From Pseudomonas sivasensis (GTDB lineage Bacteria; Pseudomonadota; Gammaproteobacteria; Pseudomonadales; Pseudomonadaceae): DNA of 64,000 nt. The stretch lies in NCBI RefSeq assembly GCF_013778505.1, contig NZ_JAAOWU010000007.1, forward strand, positions 62,001 to 126,000, read 5' to 3'. The position numbers and the translations under genes were made by a program. Shown here piece after piece: positions 27,386 to 36,244 of the stretch. A model generated the notes under the pieces. That model saw only the letters and a list, made by a program, of their open reading frames with translations. It was not told the DNA's origin and made no database searches. How positions within the stretch are numbered: position 1 is the first letter of the stretch; each line of letters begins with the position of its first letter.

Positions 27386-28354
27386 ATGTTGTCGCGCCTT
27401 TCCGTCGTCACCTGCTGCCTGTCTCTCGCTGCACTCTGTGCGGCGGGTTCTGCATCTGCTTTGCAGTTGCCCTTGCCACCTCCGGGTGAAGACATCGTCG
27501 GCCAGGTCCAGGTGATCAAGGCCAAGTACGAAGACACCTTTGCCGACCTGGGCACCACTTACGACCTGGGCTATTCGGAAATGGTCGCGGCCAACCCAGG
27601 TGTTGATGCCTGGTTGCCGGGAGCGGGCACCGAGATCGTGCTGCCGACGAGTTTTATCCTGCCGCCGGGGCCTCGCGAGGGCATCGTGATCAACCTGGCG
27701 GAATACCGGCTCTATTATTTCCCCAAGGGCCAGAACGTGGTCTACACCTTCCCGTTGGGGATTGGTCGTGAGGGCTGGGGCTCGCCCATTGCCCACACCA
27801 GTATTATCGCCAAGACGCCGAACCCGACATGGACGCCGCCGGCTTCGATCAAGGCCGAACACGCCGCCAACGGTGATCCTTTGCCTAACGTGGTGCCTGC
27901 TGGCCCAGATAATCCGCTGGGCCCGTTCAAGTTCACCCTGGGCACACCGGGTTACCTGATCCACGGCTCCAACATGAAGTTCGGTATTGGCACACGTACC
28001 AGTCATGGCTGTTTCCGCATGTTCAACAATAATGTGCTGGAGATGGCGGGCATGGTGCCGGTAGGTACGTCGGTGCGCATCATCAACGATGCCTACAAGT
28101 TCGGCAGCAGCGGCGGCAAGGTCTATCTGGAAGCGCATACGCCTTTGAATGATGATGGAACGCCATCGGTGGTCGACAAGCACACGGCGGTGATCAACGC
28201 TTTGCTCAAGCGTGAAGACTTGGCCAATAACCTGCGGGTCAATTGGGATCAGGTGCGTGATGTGGTGGCCGCGGAAGATGGTTTGCCGACTGAAATCGGC
28301 GTGCCAGGTGGGGCGCCTATAGCGTCCAGCTCGCTGATCGATCTTCAGCAGTGA
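27386..28354 (+). CDS. L,D-transpeptidase (ErfK/YbiS/YcfS/YnhG family)
   Basis: A 322-residue periplasmic enzyme that forms 3-3 peptidoglycan crosslinks or attaches lipoproteins to the wall. The signal peptide is RLSVVTCCLSLAALCAAGSASA. A LysM-like segment at about 40-95 (GTTYDLGYSEMVAANPGVDAW) precedes the YkuD catalytic domain, with HGSNMKFGIGTRTSHGCFRM placing the nucleophile at Cys209. ATG 27386 has AAGGA 8 nt upstream. The next gene, oprI, encodes the Lpp-like lipoprotein on the opposite strand; enzymes of this type link Lpp to peptidoglycan in enterobacteria, so the neighbourhood is suggestive. Confidence 0.93.
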   Translation: MLSRLSVVTCCLSLAALCAAGSASALQLPLPPPGEDIVGQVQVIKAKYEDTFADLGTTYDLGYSEMVAANPGVDAWLPGAGTEIVLPTSFILPPGPREGIVINLAEYRLYYFPKGQNVVYTFPLGIGREGWGSPIAHTSIIAKTPNPTWTPPASIKAEHAANGDPLPNVVPAGPDNPLGPFKFTLGTPGYLIHGSNMKFGIGTRTSHGCFRMFNNNVLEMAGMVPVGTSVRIINDAYKFGSSGGKVYLEAHTPLNDDGTPSVVDKHTAVINALLKREDLANNLRVNWDQVRDVVAAEDGLPTEIGVPGGAPIASSSLIDLQQ

Positions 28355-28365
28355 CTCTGCTCGAT

Positions 28366-28408
28366 CAAAAGCCCGCCCACAGCCTTGCGCTGCGGCGGGC
28401 TTTTTATT
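28366..28408 (+). terminator. Rho-independent terminator of the L,D-transpeptidase gene
   Basis: Stem AAAAGCCCGCC / GGCGGGCTTTTT flanking a 16-nt loop, 13 nt after the stop. The symmetrical A/T runs mean it may also act on the minus strand. Confidence 0.9.
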
Positions 28409-28435
28409 GCCTGCGTTCAGGTGCGAATCGCAGAC

Positions 28436-28468
28436 AGTAAAAAAGCCGATCCATAAATGGATCGGCTT
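28436..28468 (-). terminator. Rho-independent terminator of oprI
   Basis: On the minus strand AAGCCGATCCATTTATGGATCGGCTT-type stem (arms AAGCCGATCCAT and ATGGATCGGCTT) is followed by a T-run. It begins about 20 nt after the oprI stop. Confidence 0.92.
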
Positions 28469-28489
28469 GATAACAATCCCGAGGGATTA

Positions 28490-28741
28490 TTACTTGCGGC
28501 TAGCTTTTTCAAGCATACGCAGAGCGCGCTCGTTAGCTTCGTCAGCAGTCTGTTGTGCTTTTTGAGCAGCAGCCAGAGCTTCATCAGCTTTACGGTAGGC
28601 TTCGTCTGCACGGGCCTGGGAGCGAGCTGCTGCGTCTTCAGTTGCAGTCAGACGAGCTTCGGTTTCTTTGGAGACGCTGCTGCAACCGGTAGCCAGAACT
28701 GCGGCCAGAGCCAGAGCAGAGAATTTCAGAACGTTGTTCAT
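28490..28741 (-). CDS. oprI: Major outer membrane lipoprotein OprI
   Basis: An 83-residue murein lipoprotein (Lpp family) that ties the outer membrane to the cell wall. The signal peptide [20 protein letters not shown] ends in a lipobox with the acylated Cys at 20. The mature part is a single heptad-repeat helix, very rich in Ala and Glu, ending in the basic SRK tail whose terminal Lys could be linked to peptidoglycan. The start at 28741 gives the canonical 83-residue length; GAAGGGGAA precedes it. An in-frame ATG five codons earlier is rejected. A strong terminator and a good promoter fit a highly expressed single gene. Confidence 0.97.
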   Translation of the reverse strand: MNNVLKFSALALAAVLATGCSSVSKETEARLTATEDAAARSQARADEAYRKADEALAAAQKAQQTADEANERALRMLEKASRK

Positions 28742-28808
28742 CGTGTTCCCCTTCAAGGACTTTCTATTAAATGGCTACTTTCTCAGAGTGAGCTAATAGC
28801 CGGCGTAC

Positions 28809-28836
28809 ATACTACCCATTACTTGTAGTAAGTAAA
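28809..28836 (-). promoter_or_regulatory. Candidate oprI promoter
   Basis: Minus strand: TTTACT (28831-28836), 16-nt spacer, TAGTAT (28809-28814), about 70 nt before the oprI ATG. Four of six matches in each hexamer. Confidence 0.45.
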
Positions 28837-29353
28837 CTGACGTAGCGCAAGAAGCAAAAAAAATTCTCGCACCTAATCTATTTTGGCTAATCTTTTGGAG
28901 GTTTGTATAAAAACCGTCCAATTTTTTTCATACGGGTGAAGATTGGATCCAGGCTGAAAGGGCCGGCCTGCATGCGTTAAGCTTTGTATATAGATGAAAA
29001 TTTATATATTCGGGCCGACACTTACGTTGCGTTTGGCGTTGCTTGGCCGGGCATCTTTTACTCATGTACAGGTGACTTTAAGAGCGCCTGTTCGTCTCAA
29101 GGTTCAACTGCCGGCAATGTTCAGGCTTTCGACCAGTGTTTGGTCGAGGCCCCTTCTATATCCACCAGCAGCAGGGGATGACGAGTGCGCCTTGAGCAAT
29201 TTCAGGATTGGTGCCTACTATTCCCTACGTGCTGGTTGTTAGCGCTCAAGGTTTTCTCGTTGTCGAAACCGGCACGGGGTGGCGTAGATGTTCCTTCGCC
29301 GGAAAAACATCGGTAAGGTAGGGGTCAGAATTCAAGACCCGCGAGGAGTAGTG
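28837..29353. other. Gene-free region between oprI and the GNAT gene
   Basis: About 500 nt without a convincing gene. The first third is AT-rich (a run of A at about 28856-28863 and T at about 28921-28927). Two overlapping short open frames from 28984 and 28994 lack ribosome sites and recognisable composition. I see no tRNA or terminator, and no clear promoter for the GNAT gene. A small RNA cannot be excluded. Confidence 0.4.
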
Positions 29354-29635
29354 ATGAGCGAGGCGTTGTCCATCCACCATGACCAGGCTGGTCATCAGTT
29401 CGAGACCAATGTGGACGGTCATCGTGCCTATCTGACCTATATGGACCTCGGGAAGCAGACCCTGGATATCTATCGGACCTTCGTGCCCAACGCACTGCGG
29501 GGCCGCGGCATTGCGGCGGCGTTGACCGAAGAGGCCTTAAAGTTTGCCGAAGAGGCTGGCTACACGGTGATCCCTTCCTGCTCCTATGTCGAACGCTACA
29601 TGGAGCGCCATCAGCGTCATGCCGCGAAGCTGTGA
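29354..29635 (+). CDS. GNAT family N-acetyltransferase (YjdJ-like)
   Basis: A 93-residue minimal acetyltransferase-fold protein. The central acetyl-CoA-binding motif is TFVPNALRGRGIAAALTEEAL (split at about 42-62), followed by EEAGYTVIPSCSYVERYMERH, the pattern of the short YjdJ/YidJ proteins. GAGGAG lies 6 nt before ATG 29354, which decides the start over an in-frame upstream codon at 29288. The acceptor substrate is unknown. A strong terminator follows, so it is a single gene. Confidence 0.88.
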   Translation: MSEALSIHHDQAGHQFETNVDGHRAYLTYMDLGKQTLDIYRTFVPNALRGRGIAAALTEEALKFAEEAGYTVIPSCSYVERYMERHQRHAAKL

Positions 29636-29651
29636 GTGATCAGCAGACAAT

Positions 29652-29681
29652 AAAAAACGCCGGGCTTAGCCCGGCGTTTTT
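29652..29681. terminator. Bidirectional terminator between the GNAT gene and the DAHP synthase gene
   Basis: AAAAAACGCCGGGC-TTA-GCCCGGCGTTTTT: a symmetrical hairpin with A and T tracts on both sides, serving two convergent genes. Confidence 0.93.
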
Positions 29682-29698
29682 GTGTGTGCAGTTGCGGC

Positions 29699-30775
29699 TC
29701 AGGTGCGTTTGCGTGTTGGCAATACGTCCTTGAGCTTGGCGTGCATGCTGCGTAGGGTGTTTTCGGTGGCGGCCCAGTCGATGCAGGCATCGGTGATCGA
29801 CACGCCGTACTGCAAGTCGGCCAGGTCTTTTGGAATCGCCTGGCATCCCCAGTTCAAATGGCTCTCGACCATCAGGCCGATGATCGACTGATTGCCTTCG
29901 AGGATCTGGTTGGCAACGTTTTCCATCACCAACGGCTGTAGGGCCGGATCCTTGTTGGAGTTGGCGTGGCTGCAATCGACCATAATGTTTGGCTTGATCT
30001 TGGCCTTGTTCAACGCTTGCTCGCACAACGCAACGCTGACTGAATCATAGTTGGGCTTGCCGTTGCCGCCGCGCAGTACCACGTGACCGTAGGCATTGCC
30101 CTTGGTGGTGACGATGGAGACGCCGCCTTCCTGATTGATACCCAGGAAACGGTGGGGGCTGGAAACTGATTGCAGCGCGTTGATCGCCACAGTCAGGCCG
30201 CCGTCGGTGCCGTTCTTGAAGCCCACGGCCGATGACAGACCGGACGCCATTTCACGGTGGGTCTGGGACTCGGTGGTACGCGCGCCGATGGCCGACCAGC
30301 TGATCAGGTCCTGCAGGTATTGCGGGGAGATCGGGTCAAGCGCTTCGGTGGCAGTGGGCAGGCCCATTTCGGCCAGGTCCAGCAGCAACTGACGACCAAT
30401 GTGCAAACCGTCCTGGATCTTGAACGAGTCGTCCAGGTACGGGTCGTTGATCAAGCCTTTCCAGCCGACGGTGGTACGCGGCTTTTCGAAATAGACGCGC
30501 ATCACCAAGTACAAGGTGTCGGACACTTCTGCCGCCAGTACCTTGAGGCGCTCAGCATATTCGTGTGCGGCCTTGAGGTCATGGATCGAGCATGGGCCGA
30601 TTACCACAAAGAGGCGGTGGTCGGTGCCGTCGAGAATCTCACGGATGACTTCGCGACCCTTGGTGACGGTCTGCAGGGCAGCGTCGCTCAGGGGGATTTC
30701 GCGCTTGAGCTGATCGGGCGTGATCAGCGTCTCGTTGGATTCGACGTTTAGGTCATTGATCGGTAAATCAGCCAT
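29699..30775 (-). CDS. 3-deoxy-7-phosphoheptulonate (DAHP) synthase, class I
   Basis: A 358-residue first enzyme of the shikimate pathway, condensing phosphoenolpyruvate with erythrose 4-phosphate. Class I (AroF/G/H type) signatures: FVVIGPCSIHDLKAAHEYA, MRVYFEKPRTTVGWKGLINDP, IGARTTESQTHREMASGLS and VDCSHANSNKDP. The start MADLPINDLNVESNE at 30775 is used; the 41 upstream in-frame residues are cysteine-rich and improbable. Whether it is Tyr-, Phe- or Trp-sensitive cannot be told from the sequence alone. The window also holds a class II enzyme at 43487-44833. It is divergent from nothing nearby: the PilZ gene lies upstream on the same strand. Confidence 0.95.
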   Translation of the reverse strand: MADLPINDLNVESNETLITPDQLKREIPLSDAALQTVTKGREVIREILDGTDHRLFVVIGPCSIHDLKAAHEYAERLKVLAAEVSDTLYLVMRVYFEKPRTTVGWKGLINDPYLDDSFKIQDGLHIGRQLLLDLAEMGLPTATEALDPISPQYLQDLISWSAIGARTTESQTHREMASGLSSAVGFKNGTDGGLTVAINALQSVSSPHRFLGINQEGGVSIVTTKGNAYGHVVLRGGNGKPNYDSVSVALCEQALNKAKIKPNIMVDCSHANSNKDPALQPLVMENVANQILEGNQSIIGLMVESHLNWGCQAIPKDLADLQYGVSITDACIDWAATENTLRSMHAKLKDVLPTRKRT

Positions 30776-30906
30776 CGTGTTACTCGTCAGGGTCACGGGT
30801 GCCGGCCGCCAGCTATCCCCGTGCGGCGGAGCACAGCATGATTTGGATGCAGGGGGGAGGAACCTTAGCGCGTAACACGGGCCCGCGACAATGGGCAAAG
30901 CCCCCT

Positions 30907-31341
30907 TTAATCCCCTGCTGGCCGCACAAACGCCTCATGGGAGAAGTCACTGGCGTGTCGCGCCACCCACTCGCGGGCCAGGGCTTCGACTTTCGCAGGG
31001 CTAGGCTCAGCATCTTCGTGCTGGCGGCAGTAGCGCTCTATCCGGCATGCTTGTTCGCCCATGCGCGCACCGAACAACGCATGTTCATCGGTAAACGAAA
31101 TGCCGACGCGGTAGCCGTTTTCCACCTTGCGACACCACGCCACGTAGCCTGGGTAGCGGGCGGTGGCACCCAGGGATGGAATGTGCAAGTCAACGGCCGT
31201 GCCCTGGCGCCAGGCGCGCGGCCAATTGCAGGCAATGCCACCCAGGCCGTTAGAGAGCAGGCGTTGGCGGGGTATGGCGGGAGAGGGGCGTTGGATTAAC
31301 TCGACAGCGACATCATCAGGGTGAGGTAAAAAACGACCCAT
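30907..31341 (-). CDS. PilZ domain-containing protein
   Basis: A 144-residue protein with a PilZ-like beta-barrel at about 10-100: IPRQRLLSNGLGGIAC, DLHIPSLG, and YVAWCRKVENGYRVGISFTDE. The c-di-GMP motif RxxxR-(D/N)xSxxG is imperfect, since the Ser is replaced (SNGLGG), so ligand binding is doubtful. The C-terminal 45 residues form a helical tail. The start at 31341 overlaps head to head with the thioredoxin-like gene: both ATGs sit in one CATG (31339-31342). PilZ proteins act as c-di-GMP effectors in motility or biofilm control; no target is evident nearby. Confidence 0.85.
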   Translation of the reverse strand: MGRFLPHPDDVAVELIQRPSPAIPRQRLLSNGLGGIACNWPRAWRQGTAVDLHIPSLGATARYPGYVAWCRKVENGYRVGISFTDEHALFGARMGEQACRIERYCRQHEDAEPSPAKVEALAREWVARHASDFSHEAFVRPAGD

Positions 31342-31726
31342 GTACACGGACTCCGAGCACCGTTCTGTAGACGGCGGTGGCAGCAGTATAGTGAAGGAAC
31401 TGGAATTGACCGACCTGGATATTGACCAGCAATTGCTGGGATTGCCAGGGATTTCGCTCGTGGTGTTCACCAGCGTAGGATGCTCCAGCTGCCGTTGGGC
31501 GCGCCAGCAACTGCCCGGGTGGCACTTGCCGGTGGACCGTGTGTGCTGGGTGGATGCCGGGCACAACGGTGGCGCGGTTGAACGCTATCAGATCTTTCAT
31601 TTGCCCGCGTTGTTCGTCGTGTGCGAGGGTCAATTCCTCGGACAATTACAGACACGTCTTACATCTGCCGACCTTGCCGACGCGATCAATCAAGCGTTGA
31701 TCCGTACTCCAGAGGATTTGCCATGA
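31340..31726 (+). CDS. Thioredoxin-like fold protein
   Basis: A 128-residue cytoplasmic protein. A thioredoxin core is seen at about 38-120: LVVFTSVGCSSCRWARQQL with a CSSC active-site pair, the strand VCWVDAG, and the cis-Pro region IFHLPALFVVCEGQF. The active-site dipeptide Ser-Ser differs from the usual Gly-Pro. ATG 31340 shares a CATG with the divergent PilZ start; an in-frame GTG at 31391 could also serve. Its stop overlaps the ATG of the ketopantoate reductase-like gene, so the two are coupled. Partner unknown. Confidence 0.8.
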   Translation: MYTDSEHRSVDGGGSSIVKELELTDLDIDQQLLGLPGISLVVFTSVGCSSCRWARQQLPGWHLPVDRVCWVDAGHNGGAVERYQIFHLPALFVVCEGQFLGQLQTRLTSADLADAINQALIRTPEDLP

Positions 31727-32676
31727 CAGTACAGTCGCCACGCGTTGGCATTATCGGAACCGGTGCCATCGGGGGATTCTACGGTGTGATGCTGGCGCGC
31801 GCCGGGTTCGATGTGCACTTTCTGCTGCGCAGCGAATATGCCGCGGTCAGCGAGCACGGCTTGCACATCAACAGCACGGTGCACGGCAAGTTGCACCTGT
31901 ACCCGGTTCAGGCCTACGCGCGCGCCGCCGATATGCCGCCGTGTGACTGGTTGCTGGTGGGCACCAAGTCCACGGGCAATGTTGAGTTGGCGCCGACCAT
32001 TGCCCAAATCGCGGCGCCGGATGCCAAAGTGGTGCTGCTTCAAAACGGCCTGGATGTAGAAGACAGCCTGCGAGAACACCTGCCGCTGTCGCTGCATCTG
32101 CTCGGCGGCCTGTGCTATATCGGCGTGCACCGTTCTGGTCCGGGTGTGGTTGAGCATCAAGCCTTGGGCCGGGTCAATCTGGGCTATCACAGCGGTTCTG
32201 CTGCTAACGATGAGGTTCGTCAGAAAGCAATTGTCGAGGCAGGCGCCGCGTTGTTTCATAAGGCTGGTATCGAGTCCCAGGCCATGGCCAATGTGCATCA
32301 GGCGCGCTGGCACAAGCTGGTGTGGAACGTGCCTTACAACGGCCTTTCGGTAGTGTTGGGGACTGGCACCACGGCCCTGATGGCCGACGAATCCAGTCGC
32401 CAACTGATCCAGGCGCTGATGGCTGAAGTGGTGCAGGGTGCCCATGCCTGTGGCCAGGAAATCCCCAAGAGTTACGCTGAGCAGATGTTTGCCATGACCG
32501 AAACCATGGACGATTACTTGCCGAGCATGTACCACGACCACGTACATAAGCGCCCGCTGGAGCTGGAGGCCATCTATGCTCGCCCTCTGGCAGCCGCCAA
32601 AGCCGCGGGCTGCGAATTACCGCGTATGCAGGCGCTGTATCAGGCCTTGAGTTTTATTGATCGGCATAACCGCTGA
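31723..32676 (+). CDS. panE: 2-dehydropantoate 2-reductase (ketopantoate reductase) family
   Basis: A 317-residue NADPH-dependent oxidoreductase of the PanE family, which makes pantoate for coenzyme A. The Rossmann motif GIIGTGAIGGFYGVMLARAG is at about 7-26. Conserved further on: LLVGTKST, VVLLQNGLD, and the catalytic-domain Lys in ARWHKLVWNVPYNGLSVV. The C-terminal KRPLELEAIYARPLAAAK is also typical. Its ATG overlaps the stop of the thioredoxin-like gene (ATGA). Several PanE paralogues exist in pseudomonads, so whether this is the biosynthetic one is uncertain. Confidence 0.85.
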   Translation: MTVQSPRVGIIGTGAIGGFYGVMLARAGFDVHFLLRSEYAAVSEHGLHINSTVHGKLHLYPVQAYARAADMPPCDWLLVGTKSTGNVELAPTIAQIAAPDAKVVLLQNGLDVEDSLREHLPLSLHLLGGLCYIGVHRSGPGVVEHQALGRVNLGYHSGSAANDEVRQKAIVEAGAALFHKAGIESQAMANVHQARWHKLVWNVPYNGLSVVLGTGTTALMADESSRQLIQALMAEVVQGAHACGQEIPKSYAEQMFAMTETMDDYLPSMYHDHVHKRPLELEAIYARPLAAAKAAGCELPRMQALYQALSFIDRHNR

Positions 32677-32692
32677 TTCGGGGGGTAAATGC

Positions 32693-33610
32693 ATGGCGAA
32701 GGGATTAGGCGACAAACTGGTGCTGGCGATTTCGTCGCGGGCCTTGTTCGACCTGAGCGACAGCCACAAGGTCTATCTCGCTCAAGGGGTGGAGGCCTAC
32801 CGCAAATACCAGATCGAACACGAGGAAGAAATCCTTGAGCCCGGCGACGCCTTCCCTCTGGTCAAAAAGCTGTTGAGCCTCAACGCCAGCCTGGGTCGTG
32901 CCCGGGTTGAAGTGGTGCTCGTATCGCGCAACAGTGCCGACACTGGCCTGCGTGTATTTAACTCTATTCAGCACTACGGCCTGGATATCTCCCGCGCCGC
33001 TTTCGTAGGAGGGCGTAGCCCTTATCCTTATTTGGCCGCCTTTGGTTGCCATCTGTTTCTTTCGACCCATGCTGAGGATGTGCGCAGTGCCCTTGATGCC
33101 GGCTTTGCAGCGGCGACGATTTTGTCGGGCGGCCCGAGACGGGCTTCCAGCGAGGAACTGCACATCGCCTTTGACGGCGACGCGGTGTTGTTTTCCGATG
33201 AGTCGGAGCGCGTGTATCAGGCCGGCGGGTTAGCCGCGTTCCAGGCCAGCGAGCGCGAATCGGCGCGCCAGCCCTTGCACGGCGGTCCGTTCAAGGGGTT
33301 TCTGGCCGCGCTGAACGTATTGCAGCGTGAGTTTCCTGAAGAGGCCTGTCCGATCCGCACAGCTTTGGTAACCGCCCGTTCGGCGCCGTCTCACGAGCGG
33401 GTGATTCGCACGTTGCGTGAGTGGGATATTCGCTTGGACGAATCCTTGTTTCTTGGCGGTCTGGAGAAGTCCGCGTTCCTGGAAGCGTTTGCCGCTGATG
33501 TATTTTTCGATGACCAAGCCGGTCATTGCGAGAAAGCCAGGGAGGTGGTGGCCACGGGGCACGTGCCCCATGGCATCAGTAATGAGGTGAGGATTCAGGC
33601 CGAGAGTTAG
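32693..33610 (+). CDS. 5'-nucleotidase, cytosolic 1A-like
   Basis: A 305-residue HAD-superfamily phosphatase of the NT5C1 type, expected to dephosphorylate nucleoside monophosphates such as AMP. Seen: AISSRALFDLSDSHKVY (about 12-28), VVLVSRNSADTGLRVFNSI (about 76-94), YPYLAAFGCHLFLS (about 114-127), a central AFDGDAVLFSDESERVY (about 160-176) that supplies the DxD residues, and VFFDDQAGHCEKA near the end. GGGGG precedes the ATG by 8 nt. It follows the ketopantoate reductase gene by 16 nt, so the three genes from 31340 likely form one transcript. Confidence 0.88.
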   Translation: MAKGLGDKLVLAISSRALFDLSDSHKVYLAQGVEAYRKYQIEHEEEILEPGDAFPLVKKLLSLNASLGRARVEVVLVSRNSADTGLRVFNSIQHYGLDISRAAFVGGRSPYPYLAAFGCHLFLSTHAEDVRSALDAGFAAATILSGGPRRASSEELHIAFDGDAVLFSDESERVYQAGGLAAFQASERESARQPLHGGPFKGFLAALNVLQREFPEEACPIRTALVTARSAPSHERVIRTLREWDIRLDESLFLGGLEKSAFLEAFAADVFFDDQAGHCEKAREVVATGHVPHGISNEVRIQAES

Positions 33611-33663
33611 GGCCGCTGCTAAGCTCATTCAATCTCCTCCACCCTGGCAGTCCAGGAGGTTTT

Positions 33664-34164
33664 ATGATTCGTTCGATGCTGTACGCCACGGACCTCGGTC
33701 TGTACGCGCCCTATGTGATGCAGCATGCACTGGCGCTGGCGCGAACGTTCAAGGCTGACCTGTATGTGATTCACGCGGTCGAGCCTATTGGGCTGTTCGC
33801 CGAATCGGTGCTGCAGAGCTACCTTGATGAAGCGGCGTTGAGTGAATGGCAGACCCAAGGGCTTAGCACGGTGATGGCGACCATCGAGCAGCGGGTGCTC
33901 GACAGTTTCCGCGAGGAGTTGGGGGAGGGTGAGCAGGACTTGAAGTTGATCCGCTCGGTACGTGTGATTCAGGGCGACCCGTGCGAGGTGATTCTTGACC
34001 AACTGTGCAAGCTGTCCGTCGACCTGTTGATCGTCGGTAGCCACAGCCATGCAACCGGCACGACAGCGCCGCTTGGGCGTACCGCGGCACGGGTGCTGCA
34101 GCTGTCTACGGTGCCGGTTTACTTGGTGCCGTCCTTACAAGGTCGACGCATTGATGACGTATGA
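33664..34164 (+). CDS. Universal stress protein, single UspA domain
   Basis: A 166-residue UspA-fold protein. The N-terminal strand MIRSMLYATDLGLYAPYVMQHAL replaces the usual ILVAxDGS start, and the C-terminal nucleotide-binding stretch VDLLIVGSHSHATGTTAPLGRTAARVLQLSTVPVYLV contains a G-x2-G-x9-G(S/T)-like pattern in altered form. AGGAGG lies 6 nt upstream of the ATG. It probably binds a nucleotide and acts in stress tolerance. It lies between the nucleotidase and cysB, with a separate promoter for cysB downstream. Confidence 0.88.
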   Translation: MIRSMLYATDLGLYAPYVMQHALALARTFKADLYVIHAVEPIGLFAESVLQSYLDEAALSEWQTQGLSTVMATIEQRVLDSFREELGEGEQDLKLIRSVRVIQGDPCEVILDQLCKLSVDLLIVGSHSHATGTTAPLGRTAARVLQLSTVPVYLVPSLQGRRIDDV

Positions 34165-34259
34165 CCGGTAGAAAACGATAAAAAGTTCTAGATTTATCCG
34201 TCTAACCTTTAATATAGTTATATACCGTCGCTGATACCCGTGGCGTCTATCTGCTTTGA

Positions 34260-35243
<984 letters not shown>

Positions 35244-35248
35244 GTGGT

Positions 35249-35731
35249 TTATCGGGCCTCGGTAACCGTAAACAGTTGCCGGGCGCCTGCCACCAGAATC
35301 TCTACCTCATCGCCTTCGAACTTGCCCAGCAGGCTTTTGCCCATGGGCGAGCGCGGGGTGATGACAGTCACCGGTTGCCCGACCACATCCACCTTCAAGC
35401 CTGCAGCATCAGGCGCCAGGAATAGCCATTGCTGGCGACCGTTCTCGTCCTCCAGGCCCAATAGCGCGCCGACTTCTATGCCTCGTTGATCATCGTAGGC
35501 ACGCAACTGCAGGTTCTGGCACAGCGCGAGCGCTTGCTTGATTTCCTCGACCCGTTTGGCCTGCCCGGCCGCGAGATACGAAGCCTCCAACCCCAGGGTG
35601 TCGTATTTGTTTTCCGCGATGTTCTCTTCGTGAGTCGCGGTTTCGTAGGCGGTCTGCGCGGCGCGCTGGGCGATATCGAGATCGACAGTGAGTTTTTCCA
35701 GGATCAACTGGAGGACGGCGTGCTTATTCAT
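35249..35731 (-). CDS. GreA/GreB family elongation factor (GreAB-like)
   Basis: A 160-residue Gre-type protein with an N-terminal coiled coil (about 5-75) and a C-terminal FKBP-like domain (about 80-155) that includes VGQPVTVITPRSPMGKSLLGKFEGDEVEI. The coiled-coil tip THEENIAENKYDTLGLEASYL retains acidic residues that could enter the polymerase secondary channel. It differs clearly from the genuine GreB at 22613-23092. I recall such proteins in Pseudomonas near cysB. It may modulate transcript cleavage or act as a regulator. The next gene on the same strand is 12 nt upstream, so the two may be an operon. Confidence 0.86.
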   Translation of the reverse strand: MNKHAVLQLILEKLTVDLDIAQRAAQTAYETATHEENIAENKYDTLGLEASYLAAGQAKRVEEIKQALALCQNLQLRAYDDQRGIEVGALLGLEDENGRQQWLFLAPDAAGLKVDVVGQPVTVITPRSPMGKSLLGKFEGDEVEILVAGARQLFTVTEAR

Positions 35732-35743
35732 GGTTGTGCTTGA

Positions 35744-36112
35744 TCATTCGCAGAATTGCAGGACATTGGCCCGGCTCTTTTCATTGGGCGCGTTCTGGTC
35801 CTGTTGCAGCCAGAACTGGCATTTGGGGTTGGACAGGTTACGTGCGTTGTTACGTGCCTGGTCCAGGGCTTGTTGCTGTTCCTGCTTGTGCAGGTTCTGC
35901 TGGTACTGCTCGAACATACGGTTGGGGGGTTCAGGCGCGACAACGGTCGGCTTGCCTAATTGCTGGACTGCCTGCGCCACCGGCGCAAGGCTTTGCGGGA
36001 ACAGGTAGCTCGACGCCAGCCAGGTGGTCAGCGCAATGGCGATAAACCCCAGCCATACACCCACGGCGATAGCGATGCACAGCTTGAGCAGCGACAACGA
36101 TTGATCCGACAT
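35744..36112 (-). CDS. Small membrane-anchored conserved hypothetical protein
   Basis: A 122-residue protein with a single N-terminal membrane helix (about 9-37, LCIAIAVGVWLGFIAIALTT), then a charged Gln/Asn-rich region (QQNLHKQEQQQALDQARNNA) and two late cysteines (KCQFWLQ, QFCE) that could form a disulfide. The topology suggests a bitopic inner-membrane protein with a periplasmic domain. The start at 36112 is chosen as the 31 upstream in-frame residues are cysteine- and arginine-rich. No function recognised. It lies 12 nt upstream of the GreAB-like gene and divergent from earP. Confidence 0.75.
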   Translation of the reverse strand: MSDQSLSLLKLCIAIAVGVWLGFIAIALTTWLASSYLFPQSLAPVAQAVQQLGKPTVVAPEPPNRMFEQYQQNLHKQEQQQALDQARNNARNLSNPKCQFWLQQDQNAPNEKSRANVLQFCE

Positions 36113-36244
36113 GATGGCCTCCTGGCGGGCATTTGCGGCGTAGCGGCGATTGTCGCACAGCCACTGTGCAGAATAATCGCGATCAAGCCTTCTGCATCGG
36201 CGCATTTATGCGGACAATCGAGCCTTTGAGCGTTGGAGCCCGGA

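Noticed and set aside
28984..29242. Two small overlapping frames between oprI and the GNAT gene
   Set aside because: No ribosome sites and no recognisable composition; listed as a gene-free region instead.
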